DNA of 19,391 bases from PVC group bacterium. GTDB lineage: Bacteria > Verrucomicrobiota > Kiritimatiellia > SS1-B-03-39 > UBA6053. Below the pieces are notes generated by a model. It was not told where the DNA came from and ran no database searches. It saw only the letters and a program-made list of their open reading frames with translations. How positions within the stretch are numbered: position 1 is the first letter of the stretch; each line of letters opens with the position of its first letter. Both the position numbers and the translations under genes were made by a program. Where the stretch lies: positions 1-19,391 of the forward strand of contig PXAS01000336.1 of assembly GCA_003565815.1 (NCBI GenBank), in the 5' to 3' direction. Of this stretch, positions 1 to 7,541 are shown piece by piece.

Positions 1-1098
1 GGCCACATAATTGCCGGGCGGGAGTGCGTGGACTTCTTCGACGAAGGGGTTGAAACGTTTGACCCTTTGGATCGTGACCGCGGTTTCGCCGTCGGAGCGG
101 ATGCGCACGGGGACGGGGGTATGTTGCAATACCCAGCGTTCCAGAAAGTCATTTGCCCGTGTCGCCAGGCCCGTTGGCAGTGTTTCGAGCGACATGCCCC
201 GCAATTCTTCGGCAAGGGCTCGGCTGGAGGCGCCGGAAAGATTGGATTCGGCCCGGCGTAGTTTTTCGGTGAGGATGCGGTGGGACAGGGTACGGGCTTC
301 GCCAGCCTCGATTTCGGCGTCGTCCGGTCGCAGGGATTGGGCTTCCCGCCAGCGGGCATGGGCTGGGTCCCAGTCTTCGGCGGCTTCGAATGCCAAGGCT
401 TCGGACACCAGACTGTCGGCTCGATTGGCCCGGCGCCGCGTTTCAATGCGGGCTTGCAGATCCAAAAGTTCATCGTCCTGCGGACGGAAGACCAGGGCCT
501 GCTCCGTAAAATCGCGCGCGGCGTTCCATTGTTGGGCCTCCATGGCCGCGTGGATTTTGCGTTTCAGTTGGGCGACTTCCAAATCCTCCAGCTCGCGTTG
601 AATTTCCGCGCGCAATTCCGCGACCCCGGGAAAGGCGGGATCCAATTGATGGGCGCGGTTGATTTCGGCCATGGCGATGGCGGGTTCCTCCCGTTTTGCC
701 CGGGCCGCCTCCAGGGCCGCACGGGTTTGGTCGGCCACCCGGGCCCGCGGCAACAGCGCCTCCGCTTCGGCGTGATCGGGATCGAGGGTCAGGAGTTGCA
801 AGAGCGTGGACACGGCCCGGGTCGATTCGCCTTGAAGATAATGGTTCCATGCCTGATTCCAGAGAGACGCGGGGTCTTCCGGAACCGGGGTGGGGCTGGG
901 TTCGGGTGTGGGCACTGGCGTGGGCGGGGGTAGGGGGGGCGGTTCGCGACGGCTGATCCAAACGATGGCGGAGAGACCTGACAAAAGGACCAGAATCGCC
1001 ACGATCCAAGCGCTTTTGGCACCCCAGCCGTTTCCGGGGTCCCGTTGGGGAGGCGGGGGAGGATTCAGGTCCACCGGCTTCAGATCATCTTCGTCCAT
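1..1098 (-). CDS. Membrane-anchored TPR-like protein with PEGA-like C-terminal region (partial, runs off left edge)
   Basis: The reading frame is open from an ATG at 1098 to base 1, giving 366 residues with no stop, so the C-terminus lies outside the window. A short acidic, Pro-rich cytoplasmic tail is followed by one hydrophobic segment (about residues 29-48, ending in AIVWISRR), a Pro/Thr-rich linker (about 53-76), then a helical stretch of Ala/Glu/Leu-rich repeats resembling degenerate TPRs (about 77-320). The last visible part (PVPVRIRSDGETAVTI, then LPPGNYVA) resembles a PEGA-type surface beta domain. This suggests a single-pass inner-membrane protein with its repeats in the periplasm. 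The start codon shares one base with the stop of the upstream lipoprotein gene (TAATG), implying translational coupling. Function is unknown; PEGA is suggested only by pattern. Confidence 0.8.
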   Translation of the reverse strand, partial: MDEDDLKPVDLNPPPPPQRDPGNGWGAKSAWIVAILVLLSGLSAIVWISRREPPPLPPPTPVPTPEPSPTPVPEDPASLWNQAWNHYLQGESTRAVSTLLQLLTLDPDHAEAEALLPRARVADQTRAALEAARAKREEPAIAMAEINRAHQLDPAFPGVAELRAEIQRELEDLEVAQLKRKIHAAMEAQQWNAARDFTEQALVFRPQDDELLDLQARIETRRRANRADSLVSEALAFEAAEDWDPAHARWREAQSLRPDDAEIEAGEARTLSHRILTEKLRRAESNLSGASSRALAEELRGMSLETLPTGLATRANDFLERWVLQHTPVPVRIRSDGETAVTIQRVKRFNPFVEEVHALPPGNYVA

Positions 1099-2354
1099 TA
1101 ATTTTCGTCCACCGGAATGGGTTCCGCATCGGGTTGCACATTGGGGGAGGCGGGGGGATCGTCCGGCATGGCGGATTCGGCGAGATGAAGTTTTCGGAGC
1201 AGTTCCCGCCACTGTTCCATTTGTTCCTGGACCGAGCCGGTGAGGGGGACGGTTTCGCCTTCGAGCCGCACCACCACGGTGTCGGCTTCGGAGCCGAAAG
1301 ACTCCGCCAATTCCTGCAGGGTGGCCTCGTGCAGTTCGGTGCGCTGGGAAATATTGACCCCGTTGATCACGACTTGGGTGCCGCCGATGATGAGCACGTC
1401 CCGCATGGTGCTGGAACGTTCCACGTCCCGCACCTCCAGCAAAATCGCGGCCGCAATCATGATGATGCCGGCGGTGGCCTGCCGGATGCCGTCACTGCGG
1501 GCGCGGCGAATGGCGGATTGTTCGACGAGATTGAACCGGCGCCAATCCAGATAGGAGTTCCACATGCGCATGTAAAACGGTTCGTAGGTGGCGTGCAATG
1601 CGTCGAAAAACATTTCATTGCGCGCGGAAATTTGTTCCACCCGCAACCAGGTGGGATCGTTTTCGGCGGGGAGGCGGATCACTTCGGTTTTGCCATCCGG
1701 GGTTTGGCGCACGTATTCGCCAAACGCCTCGGGCAACAGGTCGGCGGCAAAGAGCATCTCCGTGGTGCGGCGGAGGGTTTTCACTTGAAATCCGTCCATG
1801 CGCCGCCGGACCGCGGCCATGTCGTTGGCAATGGCATTGTAGAGGTGTTGAAACGGATCGCTGGTGCCGGCGCTGGCCTTTTGATACGCGGCCTGTTGGG
1901 CGTTTTCCCGGTAGGTGCGGGTGAACCAGTTGTAGCCTTCGCTGTCGTTGACCTCAATTTGCAGGGCCAATTGCTCCCCATTGGAATGCAAGATTTTCCC
2001 GCGGACAATCACATCCATTCCCTTGGCGTCCGGGGGCACGACCCGGACTTCCCCCCAATATCCGCTTTGATCCAACGTATTTTTCAAATGCACGGGGATG
2101 AAGTGCGTTTCGGCTTTTCGGATTTCGGCGTTGCTGTGTTGATCGGTGAGGACGGCGGGGTTTGTATTGCCCGGATCGAAAATTTCGATGCCGACATTGA
2201 GACGTTCGTCGGGGGCGTAGGGTTGCAGGGACGTTTGCAGGGGGGTGGGGCCGAGGCTACCGCCGCGGCGGGGAGTGGGGCATCCCGTCGTAAGCAACAA
2301 CAAGGGCATGCAGGTCAGGAACGACCATCGAGATAGGCTTCGTATTCTTTCCAC
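1098..2354 (-). CDS. Predicted lipoprotein of unknown function
   Basis: The protein is 418 residues from a GTG start. It opens with a basic n-region, a hydrophobic core and a lipobox (LLTTGC, cysteine 25), so it is expected to be lipid-anchored on the periplasmic side. The GTG is preferred over the ATG at 2309 because the latter leaves only nine residues before the cysteine. Residues about 52-150 form an alpha/beta region (NVGIEIFDPG; AETHFIPVHLKNTL; VIVRGKIL) that reads like a domain for assembling or reporting on an envelope component. Residues about 292-307 and 319-335 are hydrophobic but flanked by charged, helical segments. The tail (about 396-418) is Pro/acid-rich. The 5' end overlaps the preceding gene by 40 nt and the stop overlaps the next start, so the three genes are one transcription unit. 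No catalytic motif is visible. Confidence 0.8.
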   Translation of the reverse strand: MERIRSLSRWSFLTCMPLLLLTTGCPTPRRGGSLGPTPLQTSLQPYAPDERLNVGIEIFDPGNTNPAVLTDQHSNAEIRKAETHFIPVHLKNTLDQSGYWGEVRVVPPDAKGMDVIVRGKILHSNGEQLALQIEVNDSEGYNWFTRTYRENAQQAAYQKASAGTSDPFQHLYNAIANDMAAVRRRMDGFQVKTLRRTTEMLFAADLLPEAFGEYVRQTPDGKTEVIRLPAENDPTWLRVEQISARNEMFFDALHATYEPFYMRMWNSYLDWRRFNLVEQSAIRRARSDGIRQATAGIIMIAAAILLEVRDVERSSTMRDVLIIGGTQVVINGVNISQRTELHEATLQELAESFGSEADTVVVRLEGETVPLTGSVQEQMEQWRELLRKLHLAESAMPDDPPASPNVQPDAEPIPVDEN

Positions 2355-3154
2355 AGTTTTTCCCGGAGTTCTGGGTCGGTTTCTTTTTCAGCGGCTTCGC
2401 GAAGTTGGCGGGCGACGATGTCTTCGTCCTGACGTTGGGGACGGTCACCCGCCTGACCCTGGCGCACGGTGCCCCCGGCGGTTTCGGAGGCGGGCGTTCC
2501 CACGCGTCCACCCGGATCGGTCGCGGTGGTTTCAGGAACTTCACCGGCTTCCGCGCCGGTTTGTTCGCCCCTGCCCGGATCCACGCCCGGATCCACACCC
2601 GGATCCACACCTAAGTCGCGCAGGAGAGCCGCCGCATCCGCGGCCGCCCGGGCGCGGGGAGTCGCGGTTTCACCGCCCGCGTCGATGCGTTGATCCATGG
2701 CGCGGCGCAATTTGTCGAAATGATCGTGCAGAAGTTGATCGAACGCATCCAAGGAGTTTTGGAATTCAGCCGAGAGACGCGCGAGTTCGTCCCGGCTTTC
2801 GTCTTCTTCTTCCGCATCGGGGAGGTCGAGGGACACTTCCCAGCGGATGACCCGCTCTTCCGGTTCGTGGGTCATCGCCCGCAAATCCGTCAAGGTTTGT
2901 TGATGGGTTTCCCGCAAGGCCCGCACTTCGCGCAAGTACGTTTCCATGGCCCGGACGGCGGACGGGTCCGTTTCCGGATCGGCCTCCAGGGTTTCCAGGC
3001 GTTCGGCAATCCGTCTTTCCGTCGCTTCGGCCAGGCGCACATCCGCTTCCGCGCGGCGTAGCCGCTCCTCGACGTCCGCGGGCGCCGCGGGCCCCAAGAG
3101 AGGAACGGCAAGCAAACAGGCAAATAGGATCAGTGGGTTGAATCTCATCATCAT
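2315..3154 (-). CDS. Exported coiled-coil protein with Pro/Gly-rich repeat, first gene of the envelope operon
   Basis: The chosen start is the first of three consecutive ATGs (3154, 3151, 3148), giving 279 residues beginning MMMRFNPLILFACLLAVPLL, a good Sec signal peptide that probably ends near GPAAPA. A longer in-frame start at 3226 would add 24 charged residues ahead of the signal and lies at or upstream of the likely promoter, so it is disfavoured. The mature part is almost all charged helix (about residues 28-185; Arg/Glu/Ala-rich, coiled-coil-like), then a low-complexity segment with VDPG repeats and a Thr/Gly/Ala-rich linker (about 186-250), then a short charged helix at the C-terminus. 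The last 40 nt overlap the lipoprotein start. Likely a periplasmic structural partner of the next two gene products; this is inferred from gene order only. Confidence 0.72.
   Translation of the reverse strand: MMMRFNPLILFACLLAVPLLGPAAPADVEERLRRAEADVRLAEATERRIAERLETLEADPETDPSAVRAMETYLREVRALRETHQQTLTDLRAMTHEPEERVIRWEVSLDLPDAEEEDESRDELARLSAEFQNSLDAFDQLLHDHFDKLRRAMDQRIDAGGETATPRARAAADAAALLRDLGVDPGVDPGVDPGRGEQTGAEAGEVPETTATDPGGRVGTPASETAGGTVRQGQAGDRPQRQDEDIVARQLREAAEKETDPELREKLWKEYEAYLDGRS
2574..2609 (-). repeat. Three 12-bp tandem repeats coding for VDPG
   Basis: Three head-to-tail 12-bp units (plus strand CCCGGATCCACR) start at 2574, 2586 and 2598. On the coding strand each adds one Val-Asp-Pro-Gly, in frame. 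The near-identity of the units at DNA level points to recent slippage and suggests that repeat number may vary between strains without breaking the frame. Confidence 0.85.
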
Positions 3155-3228
3155 CACGCTTAGAGTCGAAAGGAACGGGGAGCGTTCATCCGCATCATCC
3201 AAAGGATCGGCCTCGGGATGGTACATAC

Positions 3229-3255
3229 CTTGTATCCGAACTCGTCAATTGTCAA
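3229..3255 (-). promoter_or_regulatory. Candidate sigma-70-type promoter for the envelope operon
   Basis: On the minus strand a perfect TTGACA (3255-3250) is followed after 15 bp by TACAAG (3234-3229, four of six matches to TATAAT). A second overlapping pair, TTGACG (3248-3243) and TATGTA (3227-3222), has the same 15-bp spacing. The spacing is shorter than the optimum of 17, so this is a weak call. A start point near 3220 would sit about 65 nt upstream of the MMM start and would exclude the longer start at 3226. Confidence 0.35.
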
Positions 3256-3275
3256 TCCGGCATTGCGCCAGAGGC

Positions 3276-3432
3276 GTACGGCGGGTTTTTTGAGAAGATG
3301 GCAATGGGGGTTGCAAACCCGCTGATCCGCAGTCCGGCGAAGCATCCGCAGGGATCACCTCCACTTCTATTTTTGAATTTCCGATTTCACCCCTCTGAGT
3401 CCATCAGCGGGTCACCGAAGGGATCGGCGGGG
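3276..3432 (-). repeat. Dispersed intergenic repeat, copy A (short form, inverted)
   Basis: Read on the minus strand, this stretch matches two other places in the window. Its left part (ACCCGCTGATGGACT) is shared with copy C, the 28-bp core at 3325-3352 (two CTGCGGAT boxes separated by GCTTCGCCGGA) is shared with copies B and C, and its right part (ATTGCCATCTTCTCAAAAAA followed by GCCGTAC) is shared with copy B. Relative to B it lacks about 154 bp immediately after the core, at a GGATCA that is duplicated in B. It lies between the divergent envelope operon and clpB and carries no convincing coding potential. Confidence 0.85.
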
Positions 3433-3559
3433 ATTTGTTTGTCACTGCCCGGATTGTCGAACCGGCCTCTGGCTTCGGCCTTCCCTATTTTCTGATTCTG
3501 GCTGATCGACAGATCGCGGAAAAATACGAAAATGCGACATATTGACTCCTTTTTGAAAG

Positions 3560-3590
3560 ATCCCTTTCTAATGGGGGATATTTAAGGGAT
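3560..3590. promoter_or_regulatory. Inverted repeat upstream of clpB
   Basis: ATCCCTT (3560-3566) and AAGGGAT (3584-3590) are perfect inverted arms separated by 17 bp, in an AT-rich stretch about 90 bp upstream of the probable clpB -10 box. It could be an operator or a small hairpin; there is no T-run directly after it, so it is not a convincing terminator. It does not match the CIRCE heat-shock operator. Confidence 0.3.
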
Positions 3591-3677
3591 AGGTGTGTCA
3601 AAGAGGCACTATATTGAATATTTTGATGTTCACAGTAAACTTTCTTTCAACATGTTATGGATTTTCATGTCAGAGTG

Positions 3678-3686
3678 TGGTAGAAT
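3678..3686 (+). promoter_or_regulatory. Extended -10 promoter for clpB
   Basis: TGGTAGAAT fits the extended -10 pattern TGnTATAAT (hexamer TAGAAT, five of six). No good -35 hexamer sits 16-18 bp upstream, which is compatible with an extended -10 element. It predicts a start near 3693 and a 5' leader of about 59 nt. No sigma-32-like CTTGAA/CCCCAT pair was found, so heat-shock control cannot be read from the sequence. Confidence 0.45.
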
Positions 3687-3751
3687 GACAATCATGAAAA
3701 TACCCCAGCAAAAGGAGCGCATCACAAGCACCCATTGAAGGAGACTTCGCG

Positions 3752-6379
3752 ATGAATGCAGAAAAATTCACTGAAAAAACCGTTGCCGCATTGTCGGCCG
3801 CGCAGGAAATGGCCCGCCGGGAAGAACATTCCGAGCTGGGGCTGGTTCACGTGCTGTTGGCCTTGTTGGAACAACCGGAGGGCTTGGTGACTCCGGTGCT
3901 GGCCCGCGCCGGAGTGGATGTGACTGGACTTCGGGAAAGCCTGAAGGGGGAACTGAAACGACTTCCCCGTGTGGCGGGCGATTCCGTGCAACGGGGCATG
4001 GGCCGGGACGTGCGGGAAGTCGTGGCGGCGGCCGAAAAGCATATGCGCCGCATGAAAGACCAATATTTGAGCACCGAGCATCTTTTGCTGGCGATTTTGG
4101 AACAAAAATCGGGGCCGGTTCCCGAGTGTCTGCGCCGTCACGGCGTGGAATCCGCCGCCGTCGAATCCGCAATTCAATCCATGAGAGGAAAACAAAGCGT
4201 GAATGATCCCAATCCTGAAGACAAATACGATGTGCTTGAAAAGTACGGGCGCGACCTGACACGGGACGCCCGGGAACAGAAGCTTGATCCGGTCATTGGC
4301 CGCGACACGGAAATCCGCCGGGTTGTGCAGGTCTTGTCCCGCCGTACCAAGAACAATCCCGTGCTCATCGGCGAGCCGGGGGTGGGGAAGACCGCGATTG
4401 CCGAAGGTCTGGCCCTCCGCATCGTCGCCGGAGACGTGCCCGAAAGTTTGAAAGACAAGCGGGTCATCGCCCTTGACATCGGGTCCATGCTCGCCGGGGC
4501 GAAGTACCGCGGGGAATTCGAGGACCGATTCAAGGCCTTTATCAAGGAAGTGATGGACGCGGAAGGCGAGATCGTGCTGTTTATCGATGAGCTGCACACC
4601 CTCGTGGGCGCCGGAGGCGCGGAAGGGGCCGTGGATGCCTCGAACATGATCAAACCTCCCCTGGCCCGGGGCCAGTTGCGCTGTATCGGCGCCACCACCT
4701 TGGACGAATTCCGCAAGCACATCGAAAAAGATCCGGCCCTGGAGCGCCGATTTCAGCAAGTGTTGGTGGACGAACCGACGGTGGAAGACACCATCGGCAT
4801 CCTGCGCGGACTCAAGGAGCGCTACGAAGTTCACCATGGCGTGCGCATTCAGGACGCCGCTTTGGTTTCGGCGGCTACCTTGTCCCACCGCTACATTTCC
4901 GACCGCTTTCTGCCCGACAAGGCGATTGACCTGGTGGACGAAGCCGCGTCGCGGATTCGCATGGAAATCGATTCCCGGCCCACGGAAATCGATGAAGTCG
5001 AGCGTCGGGTGACCCAATTGGAAATTGAGCGGGAGGCCTTGCGCAAGGAAAAAGACCCCGATTCCAAGCGTCGTCTTCAGGAACTGGAGGCGTCACTGGC
5101 GGAATTGAAGGAGCGCAGCGCCGGCATGAATGCCCACTGGCAGCAGGAAAAGAAACTGATCGGCGACATCTCTTCCCTCGGCGAAGCCTTGGACCTGTTG
5201 CGGGCCCAAGAAGCCCAGGCCAAACGGGAGAACGATTACAGCCGGGCCGCGGAAATTCTCTATGGCAAAATTCCCGCCACCGAAAAGCAATTGGAGGCGG
5301 CCAAGGCGAAACTGGCCGATTTCCAAAAGGAAAAAAGCATGCTCAAACAGGAGGTGGACTCCGAGGACATTGCCAACATCGTTTCCATGTGGACGCATGT
5401 GCCGGTCAGCAAATTATTGCAGGGTGAGCGCGAGAAGCTTCGCAACATCGAGGAAAATCTCCGCAAACGCGTGGTCGGGCAGGACCGGGCCGTGGAAGCC
5501 GTGTCCGCCGCCGTGCGCCGCTCCCGTTCCGGCTTGCAGGATCCGAACCGTCCCATTGGCTCCTTCATCTTCCTCGGTCCCACCGGGGTGGGGAAAACCG
5601 AGCTAGCCCGGGCGCTGGCCGAGTTTCTGTTCGACGACGAACACAACATGGTCCGCATCGACATGTCCGAATTCATGGAAAAACATGCCGTCAGCCGCCT
5701 GGTCGGGGCGCCTCCCGGATACGTCGGTTATGACGAGGGCGGCTATTTGACCGAGGCCGTTCGCCGCAAACCCTACAGTGTGTTGCTGTTCGACGAGATC
5801 GAAAAAGCCCATCCCGACGTGTTCAACATCCTCCTGCAGGTTCTGGATGACGGACGGTTGACCGACGGCCATGGCCGCACCGTGGATTTCACGAACACCA
5901 TCCTGATCATGACCTCCAACATTGGCGGCGCCTTGATTCATGAACGTCTGGGTCGGCTCGACCCCGATGACACCGCCGGATTCGATCAATTGGAAAAGGA
6001 AGTGTTTCTCGAGCTTCGGCGGCAATTCCGTCCCGAGTTTCTCAACCGGGTGGACGAAACGATCGTCTTCCACAGCCTTCGTCCGGAACAGCTCACCCAC
6101 ATCGTGGAACTGCAATTGGCCCGGGTGGCCCGTTTGCTCAAGGATCATCGCATTGAATTGAGCTTGAGCAAGGCGGCCCGTGAATTGCTGGCTGGATTCG
6201 GCTATGATCCCGCTTTCGGGGCCCGTCCCCTGAAGCGCGCCATCCAGAAACTCGTCATCGACCGGCTGGCCGAAGAACTTCTGGAAGGCCGGATCGCCGA
6301 AGGGCAACGCCTTCGCGGCGAAGTGGATCCCGAGGATTCCGAACGGCTGGTCTTTGAGGAGGCGTCCGGCGCGGGTTGA
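3752..6379 (+). CDS. clpB: ATP-dependent chaperone ClpB (protein disaggregase)
   Basis: This 875-residue protein is the normal size for ClpB, a hexameric AAA+ machine that pulls polypeptides out of aggregates together with DnaK. In order: Clp N-terminal domain (about 1-145); first AAA+ module with Walker A GEPGVGKT at 207-214, pore-loop tyrosine 252 in GAKYRGEFE and Walker B acids D279-E280; a long coiled-coil middle domain (about 405-530) that marks ClpB rather than ClpA/ClpC; second AAA+ module with GPTGVGKT at 609-616, pore loop GYVGY with Tyr657 and Walker B D681-E682; then the small C-terminal domain. Arg-finger segments (LERRFQQ, FRPEFLNRVDE) are intact. AAGGAG lies 8 nt before the ATG. 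It has its own upstream region and ends 3 nt from the convergent alr stop, with no room for a terminator between them. Confidence 0.98.
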   Translation: MNAEKFTEKTVAALSAAQEMARREEHSELGLVHVLLALLEQPEGLVTPVLARAGVDVTGLRESLKGELKRLPRVAGDSVQRGMGRDVREVVAAAEKHMRRMKDQYLSTEHLLLAILEQKSGPVPECLRRHGVESAAVESAIQSMRGKQSVNDPNPEDKYDVLEKYGRDLTRDAREQKLDPVIGRDTEIRRVVQVLSRRTKNNPVLIGEPGVGKTAIAEGLALRIVAGDVPESLKDKRVIALDIGSMLAGAKYRGEFEDRFKAFIKEVMDAEGEIVLFIDELHTLVGAGGAEGAVDASNMIKPPLARGQLRCIGATTLDEFRKHIEKDPALERRFQQVLVDEPTVEDTIGILRGLKERYEVHHGVRIQDAALVSAATLSHRYISDRFLPDKAIDLVDEAASRIRMEIDSRPTEIDEVERRVTQLEIEREALRKEKDPDSKRRLQELEASLAELKERSAGMNAHWQQEKKLIGDISSLGEALDLLRAQEAQAKRENDYSRAAEILYGKIPATEKQLEAAKAKLADFQKEKSMLKQEVDSEDIANIVSMWTHVPVSKLLQGEREKLRNIEENLRKRVVGQDRAVEAVSAAVRRSRSGLQDPNRPIGSFIFLGPTGVGKTELARALAEFLFDDEHNMVRIDMSEFMEKHAVSRLVGAPPGYVGYDEGGYLTEAVRRKPYSVLLFDEIEKAHPDVFNILLQVLDDGRLTDGHGRTVDFTNTILIMTSNIGGALIHERLGRLDPDDTAGFDQLEKEVFLELRRQFRPEFLNRVDETIVFHSLRPEQLTHIVELQLARVARLLKDHRIELSLSKAARELLAGFGYDPAFGARPLKRAIQKLVIDRLAEELLEGRIAEGQRLRGEVDPEDSERLVFEEASGAG

Positions 6380-6382
6380 GCG

Positions 6383-7501
6383 CTATGATACCGCGCCCAG
6401 GTATTGCCTTGGGATTCTGGGGTGAATGGCGGTGAGGATTTCGTAGGCGATGGTGCCCGCGCGCCGTCCCATGCGGTCCGCCCAAATGGATTCGGGGCCC
6501 TGTTCGCCGATCAGGGTCACGTCGTCCCCGGCCTTGCACCCGGAATCGGGTCCCAGGTCCAAGGTGATCCAGTTCATGCTGATGCGTCCGACCACGGGGA
6601 CCCGTTTTCCGTGCACCAGGGCTTCGCCGCGGTTGCTCATCGAGCGCAGGTATCCATCCGCATATCCCGAGGCCACCACCCCGATCTGGGTGTCGCGGGT
6701 GGTGCGGTACGAGGAATAATATCCGATGGGGTAGGCCTCGGGCACATCCTTGACCTGCATCATGCGACTGGTCATTTGCAAAAATGGACGGGTTTGCACC
6801 CGCATGTTCGGGTCGTTGCAACCATAGCCATAAAGGAGAATGCCCGGACGCACGGCATCGTAATCCCAGTCCTGATAATATTGTACGCCCCGCGAACTGC
6901 AGAAATGCCGCATCAGCCGTCGTCCGGCCATGGTTTCCGCCAAGGTAAACGCCTTGCGGAATTGATCGTGCTGTTTTTCCTGCAGCCAGGGACGTTTCAG
7001 GTCCACGGCTGCCAAATGGCTGCAAATTCCGGTGACCTTGAGATGGTCACAGGCGAAAATTCGTTCGAATTCGGCGGGGCCGCAGCCTTCCAGCAACCCC
7101 AGGCGCCCCATGCCGGTATCGACTTTCACGTGGATCTCCAAGGTCACGCCCGCCTCCTTCGCGGCTTGATCGAGGGTTTCCGCATGCACGGCGTCCACCA
7201 CCACGGCGGTAATGTTGTTTTGCACGGACGGCAAGACCTCTTCGGGCGCAATGGGACCCAAAATCAGGATCCGGGCCTCCGGGGCGGCTTTGCGGGCGGC
7301 CAGGGCTTCTTCCAAATAGGCCACCGCAAACCAGCGGACCCCCTCCGCGGCCGCGCGGGCGGTCACCGGACCGATGCCATGGCCGTAGGCATCGGATTTG
7401 ACCACATACATGATGTCGGTCCCGGGGGAAAGGGCGGCGCGAAGTCGGGAAATGTTTTCGGCGAGGATATTCAGATCAACGATGACGGAGGCGGATTGCA
7501 T
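6383..7501 (-). CDS. alr: Alanine racemase
   Basis: PLP-dependent enzyme that interconverts L- and D-alanine, supplying D-alanine for peptidoglycan; cytoplasmic. The 372-residue length is usual. Lys35 in VVKSDAYGHG is the PLP-binding base, and Tyr261 in IGYYSSYR aligns with the second catalytic base (family motif GYG..Y). Other family landmarks are VKVDTGMGRLG (about 125-135), RPGILLYG (about 218-225) and VGRISMN (about 304-310). The last normally reads SMD; the Asn310 here is a small departure. The start is an ATG 40 nt after the malQ stop on the same strand, with only a weak ribosome-binding site, so it probably depends on the malQ transcript. Pairing a cell-wall gene with a glucan gene is unusual but not unique. 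Confidence 0.97.
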   Translation of the reverse strand: MQSASVIVDLNILAENISRLRAALSPGTDIMYVVKSDAYGHGIGPVTARAAAEGVRWFAVAYLEEALAARKAAPEARILILGPIAPEEVLPSVQNNITAVVVDAVHAETLDQAAKEAGVTLEIHVKVDTGMGRLGLLEGCGPAEFERIFACDHLKVTGICSHLAAVDLKRPWLQEKQHDQFRKAFTLAETMAGRRLMRHFCSSRGVQYYQDWDYDAVRPGILLYGYGCNDPNMRVQTRPFLQMTSRMMQVKDVPEAYPIGYYSSYRTTRDTQIGVVASGYADGYLRSMSNRGEALVHGKRVPVVGRISMNWITLDLGPDSGCKAGDDVTLIGEQGPESIWADRMGRRAGTIAYEILTAIHPRIPRQYLGAVS

Positions 7502-7541
7502 GCAAAACTTTTGTCACAGGGGCAGCGGATTTGCAAGTCCT

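Noticed and set aside
1134..2336. 400-residue plus-strand open frame opposite the lipoprotein gene
   Set aside because: Antisense shadow; the minus-strand gene has a lipobox and coupled neighbours, this has neither.
3400..3520. tRNA-like gene in the clpB upstream gap
   Set aside because: Small stems such as GGC-TTCG-GCC are present, but no acceptor/T-arm pairing or TTCGA-type T-loop in a cloverleaf arrangement could be built.
3541..3700. CIRCE or sigma-32 heat-shock element before clpB
   Set aside because: No TTAGCACTC/GAGTGCTAA arms and no CTTGAA with CCCCAT at proper spacing were found.
3722..5017. Long minus-strand open frame (431 residues) opposite clpB
   Set aside because: Shadow of the GC-rich clpB coding strand; no domain, no ribosome-binding site, His/Gly/Phe-rich composition typical of antisense frames.
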